This document shows, piece after piece, positions 21,546-28,795 of a stretch of 30,881 bases of DNA. The notes below the pieces were generated by a model that worked only from the letters and a program-made list of their open reading frames with translations, ran no database searches and had not been told where the DNA came from. Location: positions 1 through 30,881 of the IMG/VR virus record IMGVR_UViG_3300006802_000333; one strand, written 5' to 3'. Both the position numbers and the translations under genes were made by a program. Numbering within the stretch: position 1 is the stretch's first letter; each line of letters opens with the position of its first letter. Source of the stretch: a virus.

Positions 21546-22088
21546 GCTTTGCTCTCTTTTGTTTTATTGTCTCAGCTAGAGCTTTGGTATCATAGCCTGC
21601 TAAGGGATCTTTTTGTCTATCATGCTGTAGTTTTCTGTAACTAGTGCTGATGTCAAATACCCATAAATCAAAGGTCGAGGCTCTGGCTAATACCTCACCA
21701 GGCAACAATCCATATCTTTCAGCTAGGCTGTCCAATATAAGCGCACGGCTAACATCAGGATCATTTTCTGATATTTCGTGCTTTAAAACTTTCCCAAGTT
21801 GCTGACTACACGGTTAATGGCCAAGCTCATTACATAGCCTGGTAATACATCACCATCACCTATGAGTTCGTTGCCAGATTCATCCAGGATCATGGTTTTA
21901 CAAAATTCTATCAGGGCCGGCATATTTTCAGTGTTTACTTCTTTGCCTACCAGGCCTAAATATTTTTCCATGGGTTGTCTGTCCCAGGTATAGAATTCCA
22001 GTGACTCGCCGTATTGCTCGACAATCTGTTCTTCGTCTAGGGTAATTTTAATTAATCGGGGTTTTGCCGCTATGTCTGAAAGTTTCAT
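21511..22088 (-). CDS. Tail assembly chaperone, frameshifted long form (lambda GT analogue), about 192 aa
   Basis: A -1 shift at 21789-21795 joins residues 1-100 of the short form to a 92-residue extension read from 21789 to the stop at 21511. The extension is open right from the slip point (VLKHEISEND...) and has the look of a T-type domain: LDSLAERYGLLPGEVL, then STFDLWVFDISTSY and a charged helix. The separate frame has no good start of its own (only a TTG at 21735 without Shine-Dalgarno), which supports production by frameshifting. In lambda the long form binds the tape measure and recruits tail-tube subunits. Confidence 0.8.
21783..22088 (-). CDS. Tail assembly chaperone, short form (lambda G analogue), 101 aa
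   Basis: Located between the major tail protein and the tape measure, where siphophages keep their tail chaperones. It is small, soluble and acidic, with a typical FYTWDRQPMEKYLGL stretch near 31-45. Its last codons form a slippery site (21789-21795), so a fraction of ribosomes should shift to -1 and make the long form. GGAG lies nine bases before the ATG. Only the short form ends with Phe101 at 21783. Confidence 0.8.
   Translation of the reverse strand: MKLSDIAAKPRLIKITLDEEQIVEQYGESLEFYTWDRQPMEKYLGLVGKEVNTENMPALIEFCKTMILDESGNELIGDGDVLPGYVMSLAINRVVSNLGKF
21789..21795 (-). promoter_or_regulatory. Programmed -1 frameshift slippery site GGGAAAG
   Basis: Read in the chaperone frame the heptamer is G GGA AAG, the X XXY YYZ pattern and the same sequence used at the lambda G/T junction. 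The short frame ends two codons later, and the -1 frame is open for 92 residues. A weak 5-bp stem (ATCAG/CTGAT) lies about 16 bases downstream; its role is doubtful. Confidence 0.85.
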
Positions 22089-22091
22089 CTA

Positions 22092-22274
22092 TCAATCTCC
22101 ATCTTGATTTTTGATCGAGTGTATGCCACTAAGGCAAAAACTCAATCTACTACTAACTTTATCTGAGTCCTTTTGTAAGCAACTCAGTTCATTCTTGGCT
22201 TTCGCTATCTCCTGCTCCAGAATCTTGATCTTCTGGTCCAGGCTCAACGTCGACCACAGTTGATTTTGCTTCAT
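22092..22274 (-). CDS. Small coiled-coil protein, 60 aa
   Basis: LDQKIKILEQEIAKAKNELSCLQKDSDKVSSRL (in part, residues 12-44) is a heptad-patterned coiled coil. AAGG lies about nine bases before the ATG. The frame overlaps the end of the 76-aa gene by 86 bases and stops three bases before the chaperone start, so it fills the gap tightly. Spacing favours a real gene, but overlapping frames make it less sure than its neighbours. No family is recognised. Confidence 0.45.
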   Translation of the reverse strand: MKQNQLWSTLSLDQKIKILEQEIAKAKNELSCLQKDSDKVSSRLSFCLSGIHSIKNQDGD

Positions 22275-22419
22275 CTTGGTCTACCTTAATATCTTTTTGT
22301 GAGATACCACAGTATCGTAACGCACGTTCCCAGGTAAACTGTTTGCCACCTATGTTAAATGTCTCAGGTGGATTATTCTGGTGTGCTAATACAAATTTTT
22401 TAACTCTGTTTACACTCAT
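22189..22419 (-). CDS. Small hypothetical protein after the major tail protein, 76 aa
   Basis: The N-terminal half (VKKFVLAHQNNPPETFNIGGKQFTW..ALRYCGISQKDI) looks folded and basic; the C-terminal half is acidic and unstructured (EPGPEDQDSGAGDSESQE). The Shine-Dalgarno is weak, and the gene starts just after the GC hairpins that follow the tail protein. Position fits a tail accessory or chaperone partner. No family is recognised. Confidence 0.55.
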   Translation of the reverse strand: MSVNRVKKFVLAHQNNPPETFNIGGKQFTWERALRYCGISQKDIKVDQDEAKSTVVDVEPGPEDQDSGAGDSESQE

Positions 22420-22440
22420 AATCTTATCTCTATTTAGTTA

Positions 22441-22478
22441 GGGGGGATAAACCCCCCCACCGTTAGGGATGCGTCCCT
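22441..22478 (-). terminator. Two GC hairpins after the major tail protein (attenuator or mRNA stabiliser)
   Basis: GGGGGG-ataaa-CCCCCC (22441-22457) and AGGGA-tgcg-TCCCT (22465-22478) lie at and just after the stop of the major tail gene. There is no T-run on the minus strand, so full termination is unlikely. Partial attenuation or protection of the abundant upstream capsid and tail message is a fair guess. Confidence 0.45.
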
Positions 22479-23014
22479 TGATTGTAGTTTCCTGCTACTT
22501 CTATGGTAATGGGCGATACCCAAACTGGGGCATCTGGATTGGTGGTTGGAGCGAGTCCGCTCAGGTAACCAATGCCTTCCACATAGTCGTCGCCTGTTTC
22601 ACTACCTGCCCAGTATAATCTGAAGCATACCAGATACTTTTCGTTGGTGGTCTTGAAAATACCATCACGTTGAACTGTGTCAACTGTGGCACTAGCATTA
22701 CCAAAGAAGCTATCTGGATCAACAACCAGGTTCATACCCAGGCTGTTTGTGCTTGAGGTAGTAATTACATACTCACTCAGGCTGTCCAATTGCTTCCAAC
22801 GGAAAAGACCAGGCGTAGCGTTAACAGTGATCTCCTGAAGTGCTGGAACCAGCATGGCACCACCAGCAATCTCACTACCTGCGGCACCAAGTTGTGATAC
22901 AACAAGGTTACCCGCACCAAATGGTGAGTCGATTTGCTGAGGAGTGGCATCTGGAGCACTTTGGACCCAAAGTTCTACAAAGTTTTCAAAGGCGCCTGTG
23001 TTAATATAAGCCAT
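22463..23014 (-). CDS. Major tail tube protein, 183 aa
   Basis: A beta-rich protein of the right size directly downstream of the head-tail joining genes and upstream of the chaperones. It begins MAYINTGAFENFVELWVQSAP and carries strands such as GLFRWKQLDSLSEYVITT and YLVCFRLYWAGSE. A strong Shine-Dalgarno (AAAGGAG) and the GC hairpins behind it fit high expression. There is only one tube-type gene and no sheath gene, hence a siphovirus tail. Assigned mainly by order; sequence similarity to a named family was not read. Confidence 0.7.
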   Translation of the reverse strand: MAYINTGAFENFVELWVQSAPDATPQQIDSPFGAGNLVVSQLGAAGSEIAGGAMLVPALQEITVNATPGLFRWKQLDSLSEYVITTSSTNSLGMNLVVDPDSFFGNASATVDTVQRDGIFKTTNEKYLVCFRLYWAGSETGDDYVEGIGYLSGLAPTTNPDAPVWVSPITIEVAGNYNQGTHP

Positions 23015-23026
23015 TGCTTGTCTCCT

Positions 23027-23431
23027 TTAGACGTTATATAGTTTGGTAAACGTATATGTAAAAGTATACACATTGACGTCACCCGTTATTTCTGTTTGGA
23101 CTTCACATAAGTTTTTAATGTTGCCTGTAATACTGTCTTTGGCTGAAATCAAACTCTCAACCATGCTGTCGGTATCACTTGGCTCGTTTTTGGCATCCAC
23201 AGCAACATAGGCTTCCACAACCGTATCACGCTGATATATGTCACAATCATGAGAAATGGTCAGGATCATGTCTGTGACATCAGTTTGATCTTGGTCAATG
23301 TAGATGTTCTTCTTGTTTTTTACATACAAGGGAACATCACCTGATTGCCAGGGTAGCTCTGTGCTGACACGAAAACTCGTGCCAGCAACTTTGGTGGTGA
23401 TATCACTGAGTAAATCTGTTCGATAACTCAT
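23027..23431 (-). CDS. Tail terminator / completion protein, 134 aa
   Basis: This lies between the connector and the tube protein, the usual slot for tail terminators (lambda U, gp17 type). The protein is alpha/beta with a closing beta run (VYTFTYTFTKLYNV) and about 134 residues, the normal size for that role. Its ATG overlaps the connector stop (ATGA). The assignment is by context. Confidence 0.6.
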   Translation of the reverse strand: MSYRTDLLSDITTKVAGTSFRVSTELPWQSGDVPLYVKNKKNIYIDQDQTDVTDMILTISHDCDIYQRDTVVEAYVAVDAKNEPSDTDSMVESLISAKDSITGNIKNLCEVQTEITGDVNVYTFTYTFTKLYNV

Positions 23432-23985
23432 CTAGCATACACCACACTTCTACGAGCTCGGCTACGTCTGTGACTCTGAGGCCTGATAAGTTTTTCTGAT
23501 GATTCCACTGTTCCGTCACCATCAGCGTCATACCAGTCCCACATGCTAGTCAATTCTGTGAATAAGTCGTTAAACTTAATTTCATAGTATTTCATTTTCT
23601 GTAATTCTGGTGACTCTGGATTACCGAAATCGGCAATCTTGGGTAACAAAAACTCCTTGAACACATAATATACACACATGTCGGTAAAATCCTGTTTGCG
23701 TGATAAAATTCTGTTGGGATTAATTGCTGGAATCTCCATCTCATCATATGTTTGCCCAGTATTGAGCAAATATTGCCTCCATGACTCAGAACTGCGGATC
23801 TTTTGGTTGATTCTATCTGTGGACTTGATGCTCAGGTCGTCCAGATACTCATCCAAAGTTTGTGGATTTCCAGGAGCATTGTCGAACAATATCTCATTGG
23901 CTTCGAAAAGCCTCTGATCCGCATCCTGGATATCCTCAAAATCCGCATAACCAACTACATTGTTATTAACAATAATAAAGGCCAC
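23428..23985 (-). CDS. Head-tail connector/adaptor protein with EF-hand-like loop, 185 aa
   Basis: First gene after the major capsid protein, mostly helical in its first 150 residues, as expected for head-tail adaptors. Residues 153-164 read DADGDGTVESSE, a complete EF-hand-type calcium loop (acidic at 1, 3, 5, Gly at 6, hydrophobic at 8, Glu at 12). The C-terminus is Arg-rich (HRRSRARRS), suited to DNA contact. The start is GTG at 23985 with AAGGA seven bases upstream; no ATG is better placed. Confidence 0.7.
   Translation of the reverse strand: MAFIIVNNNVVGYADFEDIQDADQRLFEANEILFDNAPGNPQTLDEYLDDLSIKSTDRINQKIRSSESWRQYLLNTGQTYDEMEIPAINPNRILSRKQDFTDMCVYYVFKEFLLPKIADFGNPESPELQKMKYYEIKFNDLFTELTSMWDWYDADGDGTVESSEKLIRPQSHRRSRARRSVVYAR
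23494..23529 (-). other. EF-hand-type calcium-binding loop in the connector
   Basis: Codons 153-164 of the connector encode Asp-Ala-Asp-Gly-Asp-Gly-Thr-Val-Glu-Ser-Ser-Glu, which meets the ligand pattern of an EF-hand loop at every position. It stands alone, between a Trp-rich helix (MWDWY) and a short helix, so it is an EF-hand-like single motif. Calcium dependence is predicted only. Confidence 0.6.
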
Positions 23986-23995
23986 TATAAGTTCC

Positions 23996-24952
23996 TTATG
24001 CTGTTGCCAATCCTGTTGGCAGGTTATTGCTTCTGTAGAAGCGGCAGCCTACTGCCTGTCCAATCAGTCCGTCTAACAGAGCACCATTACCAATAACACT
24101 CAGGTCACCGATGTTGCCAGTGGAAGCGTTAACGCTGTTAAGCTGTGTGGCAAGGTGATATTCCTGAGCTGGTGTTACACACGCAATGAAGAAACCTGAT
24201 GCGTCAGTTGGCGCATTGGCAGTTCTTAAGTTTGTAACAGCCTGGCTGATGTCGTCAAGGTTACAACGGATGTTAGCTGTGGCTTCATTAACAACGCTAC
24301 TTGATACTACACCGTTGATAAAGCCTGGACGAACCTGGACAAAACCATTACGGACAGTAGCAACCATGTCATGACGATCACGATCTACGTCGTTGAACAT
24401 CTTGAGGGTTGGTTCACGCTTCATGGCATAACCCATGGCTTCTGGTGACATTACTACAGCAACGTCAGCAGTAGTTAATGCACCAGCGGCTGGGCCTACT
24501 TTAGTTACGGTTACGTTAGCGATGTCAGTCAGAGCAGTTTCTGCATTTGTGAGTGCTACTCTGAAACCAGCGATGTCAGTTGCTTGCGCAATAGCACGGC
24601 TAAGTTGAGTTGTTACAGCAGTGCGAACAGTAGCAATACCACCATCTTCTAGTGACTCTTCTGTTACAAATGAGCCAGCGCCACGCTTTTTAACTGTGAT
24701 GCTTGCTGAACTTGTAGTAAAGTTTGATACACTGGAATTAGCGATAACCGGGGTGCCTTCTGCTACGGTAGCGCCTGCGCTATAGGCATCATGCGTTGGG
24801 ATACGAACTGTATCACCAGCAGTGCCTGAAATGTTATAAGAATTAAGGATCAATGCTTGGTTGGGAAGCAATACCATGTTGTCATAGAATGGGATCAGGT
24901 CCGCAACTACGTCAGCATAAAGATCATTAATAGCTGTTGAGTTAGTTGTCAT
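23996..24952 (-). CDS. Major capsid protein, 318 aa
   Basis: Follows the scaffold gene with a TAATG overlap, and AGGAG sits in the scaffold's last codons, so coat and scaffold are translationally coupled. The sequence has the mix expected of HK97-fold coats: an N-terminal helix (DLYADVVADLIPFYDNMVLLP), a beta stretch (GDTVRIPTHD, SASITVKKRGAGSFVTEESLEDGG), a spine-type helix and a later domain with VVMSPEAMGYAMKREPTLKMFNDVDRDRHDMVATVRNG in part. GC is slightly higher than neighbours, fitting high expression. Confidence 0.85.
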   Translation of the reverse strand: MTTNSTAINDLYADVVADLIPFYDNMVLLPNQALILNSYNISGTAGDTVRIPTHDAYSAGATVAEGTPVIANSSVSNFTTSSASITVKKRGAGSFVTEESLEDGGIATVRTAVTTQLSRAIAQATDIAGFRVALTNAETALTDIANVTVTKVGPAAGALTTADVAVVMSPEAMGYAMKREPTLKMFNDVDRDRHDMVATVRNGFVQVRPGFINGVVSSSVVNEATANIRCNLDDISQAVTNLRTANAPTDASGFFIACVTPAQEYHLATQLNSVNASTGNIGDLSVIGNGALLDGLIGQAVGCRFYRSNNLPTGLATA

Positions 24953-25848
24953 TATCTTCTCCTAGCTTGTTTAGGGTTGTTTACAACGCCTGACACACTT
25001 AACATACCTTTGCCAGTATCTCTGGCACTATTGTGCGTCATTTGTTGCTTAATCATGTTATCAGTGATCTCAGATCTACTGAGGCTTCTATTTGAATTTC
25101 TAATCGCAACATAAGCATTTCTATACTCAGGATCATTGGCTATACGAGCTTCGTCTAGACTTTTGATCTTTTCAGTAGTTGCTATGCCACGATCAGCAGA
25201 CTCCCCTGATATGCCAGTTTTTGCTTGTGGCAAACCCAATTGACGGGCAATAAGGCTTACAGCACTCTGATAATCAGGACGTTCTCCTGAATCATCTAAC
25301 ATTAACTGGTCACCATTTCGAATAGCAAACGTATCTCCTTCCAACTCAAACATGTTGCGTGACTTCATCAAGTCAATCACAGCATTTTGCTGATCTGGAT
25401 TCCATGAGGTAGGCATACTAGATTTAAGTTGGCTAATATGATCTCCCATGACCATTTGAGTTTTAAGGCTTGTGAGCTCTGCCTGTAGTTCTTCCACAGT
25501 TTGCTCACGCTTTTTAACAGTCTCTCTGAGTGATTCCACACTAAGATTGTTGTCTGGTGTGGATTCTTGTAGTGTTTGGATGACATTCTTAACTTGGTTA
25601 AAGTCATCTACTCCAAAATCCCTCAATAAGTTTTGTTCTAATTCACGTTTAGCATTGGCCGCAATACGATTTGTGTCGTCTCTGGAATAAACTCTTACTC
25701 CATCCACAAAAAGTTTACCATCACGGTTTTCTACTCTGGGGGTGACTTCATCAGATTTTGCTTCAGCAGATGGTGCTGATGTTTCCTGCTCTGTAACAGG
25801 GTCAACGTTAACGCCCGCGACTGGCTCTTCCATGACTTCGGTGGTCAT
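24952..25848 (-). CDS. Capsid scaffolding protein, 298 aa
   Basis: Very acidic N-terminus (about 1-45), then helical, coiled-coil-rich middle (about 65-135: ESLRETVKKREQTVEELQAEL), and a basic C-terminus (NNPKQARRR). This layout plus the place between portal and coat identifies a scaffold; basic C-terminal tails are what binds coat in P22-type scaffolds. AGGAG precedes the start. No protease motif is visible, so any scaffold removal would not need a phage protease encoded here. Confidence 0.75.
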   Translation of the reverse strand: MTTEVMEEPVAGVNVDPVTEQETSAPSAEAKSDEVTPRVENRDGKLFVDGVRVYSRDDTNRIAANAKRELEQNLLRDFGVDDFNQVKNVIQTLQESTPDNNLSVESLRETVKKREQTVEELQAELTSLKTQMVMGDHISQLKSSMPTSWNPDQQNAVIDLMKSRNMFELEGDTFAIRNGDQLMLDDSGERPDYQSAVSLIARQLGLPQAKTGISGESADRGIATTEKIKSLDEARIANDPEYRNAYVAIRNSNRSLSRSEITDNMIKQQMTHNSARDTGKGMLSVSGVVNNPKQARRR

Positions 25849-25896
25849 TTTACTTCTCCTGGGTTATTCGACTGGAGTGGTGTCGTAATTTTCAAT

Positions 25897-27384
25897 TTAT
25901 ACTCCTGAGTCAGTGCTAGTAGACAACAACAACTCTGACATTCTGAGCTGTAGGTTTTCTGTTAACACTGGATCTGGTTGTTGTCCTGTGATCGCCGTGA
26001 GTTTGGCTTGTAGATCCAGGATTTTTGTTAGTTCAGCAATCTCATGCTCCAGGGCACGTTTGTTAAACTGACGATTATAGCTGATGCGGAAATCATCTGG
26101 CATGGGTGCGTTCAGCCAGTCCATGGTAATTTCCCACATGTGGTATTCTGCGTTTTCCATGTTGGTTGCTTTGCGTCTGATCAACGCCGCAAGTTTGTCA
26201 TCATATACTTCAATTTGCTCACCTGATCTACTGGACCTTACTAAATCTTCTGACCTCAACATGGCTAATTGTGTGAGCTTGTCAACTTTGTTATCGATCA
26301 AATCACGGATTTCTGTGATGGCATCCAACTCTGGGCTCACAAACTCATAGGTAAATGTTTGCTCACCTGTCAAACTGGTTGGCACTCTGACAATACTGCC
26401 AGGCTCGGCGCCTATCTCACCATTGTTGAGTTGATCTGTGCTTTCATCAATAATTAGTGTAGGATGACTGCTATAGGTGATAGCACTGTATATTTCTGCT
26501 AAGTCACCATACACACTGCGTTGTATTTGTGAACAATCTGCTATGGGTGTGGTGCCCACATTGTTGTAAACCTTAAGGCTTTGGTAACAGGTTACCAGTG
26601 GCACATATCCTAACTCATTGACTTCTGGTATCATCCATACACCGTCACTAAGTTGATAATAACCTTCTACATCTTCTGGTTCCCATTCCTCATCACCACC
26701 ATACCAAACAGTAGCAATGGTGTCACTATCCATGTAACGATACATGGTGTATTCTTCACACTCATCCAACTTAACTACAGCACGATCTAAGCGTAGGTTA
26801 CCATCACGATCGTAACTATATTCCCAATTAGTGAGGTCAAGCGGGCTATGTATTTTCCAACGCACTTCTGAATTGAACAGATATACTCCAACATGGCATA
26901 CTCCATAGATTGATGTGTATTGATCTACCTGACTCATGAACTCTGATATGTTGGTGCCTTCACCATCCACATTCATTACAAAGTCATTGTATTGATCAGT
27001 GTCAGGCAAACGCCTTTGAGGAGGATTTCTGAATAGCATGGCGTTGTATTCTGACACAATCAATTTAACATAATTATAGAGGGGGACATTGGCCAACTTC
27101 TCACCATAGAAAGTGCCTGACGTGCTATCTGTAGCTGTCAGGGTATCTCGTTGTGATTTGGGACGTTCTACACGAGCTCGCTGATTGAGCACATAAGCAC
27201 CATCACTATCAAGTGTATAGGTGTTTATGGTTTCTGATGGTGTTTGCGTATCGCTTGAATATTGTCTGAGATACTGTCCATTACGGAATTCAGTGCCTCC
27301 CAGATAACTTCGGTATTGAAGATTCCAATCGTCGTAATAACGATCATAGAGTTGGTGTGTGCCAACAATAAAGTTGCTATCCAT
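25897..27384 (-). CDS. Portal protein, 495 aa
   Basis: It begins with YDRYYDDWNLQYRSYLGG and has a long region around 95-140 (LYNYVKLIVSEYNAMLFRNPP) and a later helical block (SPELDAITEIRDLIDNKVDKLTQLAMLRSEDLVRS-type, about 350-385). This is the layout of DUF4055-type portal proteins of siphophages. Length and place between terminase and scaffold agree. GAGGG lies six bases before the ATG. The 12-subunit portal would form the DNA channel and dock TerL and the connector. Confidence 0.8.
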   Translation of the reverse strand: MDSNFIVGTHQLYDRYYDDWNLQYRSYLGGTEFRNGQYLRQYSSDTQTPSETINTYTLDSDGAYVLNQRARVERPKSQRDTLTATDSTSGTFYGEKLANVPLYNYVKLIVSEYNAMLFRNPPQRRLPDTDQYNDFVMNVDGEGTNISEFMSQVDQYTSIYGVCHVGVYLFNSEVRWKIHSPLDLTNWEYSYDRDGNLRLDRAVVKLDECEEYTMYRYMDSDTIATVWYGGDEEWEPEDVEGYYQLSDGVWMIPEVNELGYVPLVTCYQSLKVYNNVGTTPIADCSQIQRSVYGDLAEIYSAITYSSHPTLIIDESTDQLNNGEIGAEPGSIVRVPTSLTGEQTFTYEFVSPELDAITEIRDLIDNKVDKLTQLAMLRSEDLVRSSRSGEQIEVYDDKLAALIRRKATNMENAEYHMWEITMDWLNAPMPDDFRISYNRQFNKRALEHEIAELTKILDLQAKLTAITGQQPDPVLTENLQLRMSELLLSTSTDSGV

Positions 27385-27445
27385 TCCTGACCCTCTGACT
27401 AGTATGATATTTATCCTGAAGTTGTGTTTTATAATTATTCATGGC

Positions 27446-28222
27446 TTATTCTGGCTTGATAAGCCACCATCCTGGGTGTCTGTTTTCCAGATCACAGGGT
27501 ATATCTGAAAATTCAAACACATGTAGTTCTAAGTTATGTTTTTTAGCAAATTGATCCAAAGTTTTCCAAGTAAAGGGCCAATGTTCATAAAAATTATAGC
27601 CAGCCATGACGCCACCAGGTTTTACTTTGGGCCACCATGCTGAAATAATTTCACTTAGGGGCTCTGTCAAATCTTGACTTTCTGAAATGTATATGATATC
27701 AAAATAGTTGATATCAAAACTTTGACTAGCAGGCACAATCAGTGACTTTTCATATACAGTGGGTGTATCTGCCAACAATTGTAATGCCCAATCCTGTGCT
27801 ACATCTGAGTGCCAGGGATCCACACAATACCATTCTGAAATTTCATAATTTTCAAACAAATGTTTTGTAAATGTTGGCTCTGTGGCGCCCAGCTGTATGC
27901 CTGTGGGAGGTTGTTTACAAAGTGTAACAATATCCCACAAATAAAACCAGTCAGGGTTGATGTTTATGAGCTCCAAAAAATCTCTGGGCATTGTAAACTG
28001 GCGTCTATTAGTTAAACGATCTATCAAACAACCTTGATTAGTCTGTTGTGGTTCATAGGTCATGTCATAGTAATGTTTGAGTTTACTGCCTTCCAACAAA
28101 CTAATGGCTTTCATTGGATCTGGTAAATCATTCCAAGCCTGCCTGATCTTTTTTACCAAATACTCAGTAGGTCCCATGTCCAACCTGTGAGCATATGGAT
28201 CAGATACGCAGACTGATGTCAT
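27446..28222 (-). CDS. Degenerate Methyltransf_24-like protein, 258 aa
   Basis: The C-terminal domain follows the SAM-methyltransferase plan: GIQLGA (108-113) at motif I, YCVDPW (132-137) for strand 2, FDIIYISESQ (174-183) where family members have a 'DfvyIDasH' motif, and PGGVMAGYNF (202-211) at the closing motif. Motif I lacks the second Gly pair, and the Asp and His of the usual IDASH are replaced, so catalysis is doubtful. Residues 1-100 are an extension. It sits between small genes and portal, an odd place for an enzyme, and could be an accessory modifying enzyme or a structural remnant. Confidence 0.65.
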   Translation of the reverse strand: MTSVCVSDPYAHRLDMGPTEYLVKKIRQAWNDLPDPMKAISLLEGSKLKHYYDMTYEPQQTNQGCLIDRLTNRRQFTMPRDFLELININPDWFYLWDIVTLCKQPPTGIQLGATEPTFTKHLFENYEISEWYCVDPWHSDVAQDWALQLLADTPTVYEKSLIVPASQSFDINYFDIIYISESQDLTEPLSEIISAWWPKVKPGGVMAGYNFYEHWPFTWKTLDQFAKKHNLELHVFEFSDIPCDLENRHPGWWLIKPE

Positions 28223-28361
28223 TTTCTACTTCTGGAGGTAAGATCTTTTTACAGTAATCCAATAAATTACGATTGTGCTTTCCAGGTGAAAACTTTTTGT
28301 CTCGACGCTTTAATTTTTTGTTGTGTCGCTTTTGTGCGAGCTTAGATTTGTTCATTGCCAT
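28200..28361 (-). CDS. 53-aa basic small protein in the packaging region
   Basis: The frame from the ATG at 28361 encodes MAMNKSKLAQKRHNKKLKRRDKK and a tail ending SLRI. AAGGA lies seven bases upstream, and the start is three bases after the stop of the 75-aa gene. Its end overlaps the start of the next gene by 23 bases. The first 25 residues are almost half Lys/Arg, so nucleic-acid binding is likely. No family is recognised. Confidence 0.65.
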   Translation of the reverse strand: MAMNKSKLAQKRHNKKLKRRDKKFSPGKHNRNLLDYCKKILPPEVENDISLRI

Positions 28362-28364
28362 GTT

Positions 28365-28592
28365 TTAATCCTTTTTTCCAAATATTCTGTCCCAATTGTC
28401 GGCGTAAGCCTGATGATTTGTGGGTCGTTGTGTGCTTCCTTTGCCACCATGAGAACTACCATAGTTTTTCTTTGATGTGTTAAAACCTTCTGTATGATCT
28501 CTGGCTTTTTTAAGCACAGGATTTTCGTTAATGGTTTTTTCATTTTTTACCCATTGTTTTGTGCCCTTGTCTGGGGTCCGACCTTGGAACAT
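28365..28592 (-). CDS. Small hypothetical protein, 75 aa (FGKK-ending)
   Basis: GGAG at good distance precedes the ATG at 28592. The sequence is polar and basic, rich in Lys, Asn and Gly, probably disordered, and ends in AYADNWDRIFGKKD. Similar 'N(Y/W)D.IFGKK' endings occur in small phage proteins near packaging genes. It overlaps the end of the preceding gene by 53 bases. The role is unknown. Confidence 0.6.
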   Translation of the reverse strand: MFQGRTPDKGTKQWVKNEKTINENPVLKKARDHTEGFNTSKKNYGSSHGGKGSTQRPTNHQAYADNWDRIFGKKD

Positions 28593-28776
28593 AATCTGTC
28601 TCCGCTATTTTCTCAAAATATTTTACATACAGCCTACAATACTTTCGTTGTTCTGGCGTCATGTTGTCATTATGGGTCAGATGATGTTTGTAGGTCACAT
28701 AATATTCCTGTGCCTTGGTAACATCCACCCACAAAGTTTTGCCGTCGGGTGAAGGTATGATCATCTTGGTGGCCAT
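28540..28776 (-). CDS. Small hypothetical protein after TerL, 78 aa
   Basis: I start it at ATG 28776 (MATKMIIPSPDGKTLWVDV), 19 bases after the TerL stop, since longer versions would lie inside TerL; the Shine-Dalgarno is weak. The protein has a strand-type start (KTLWVDVTKAQEYYVTYKHH) and a helical, basic C-terminus (QRKYCRLYVKYFEKIAET). No family is recognised. It may be a packaging or head accessory protein. Confidence 0.55.
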   Translation of the reverse strand: MATKMIIPSPDGKTLWVDVTKAQEYYVTYKHHLTHNDNMTPEQRKYCRLYVKYFEKIAETDYVPRSDPRQGHKTMGKK

Positions 28777-28795
28777 GTTACTACTTATCTTTTTT

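Noticed and set aside
28352-28543. 63-codon leftward frame overlapping the 75-aa gene
   Set aside because: The 75-aa frame has GGAG at its start and a phage-like FGKK end; the other frame has neither.
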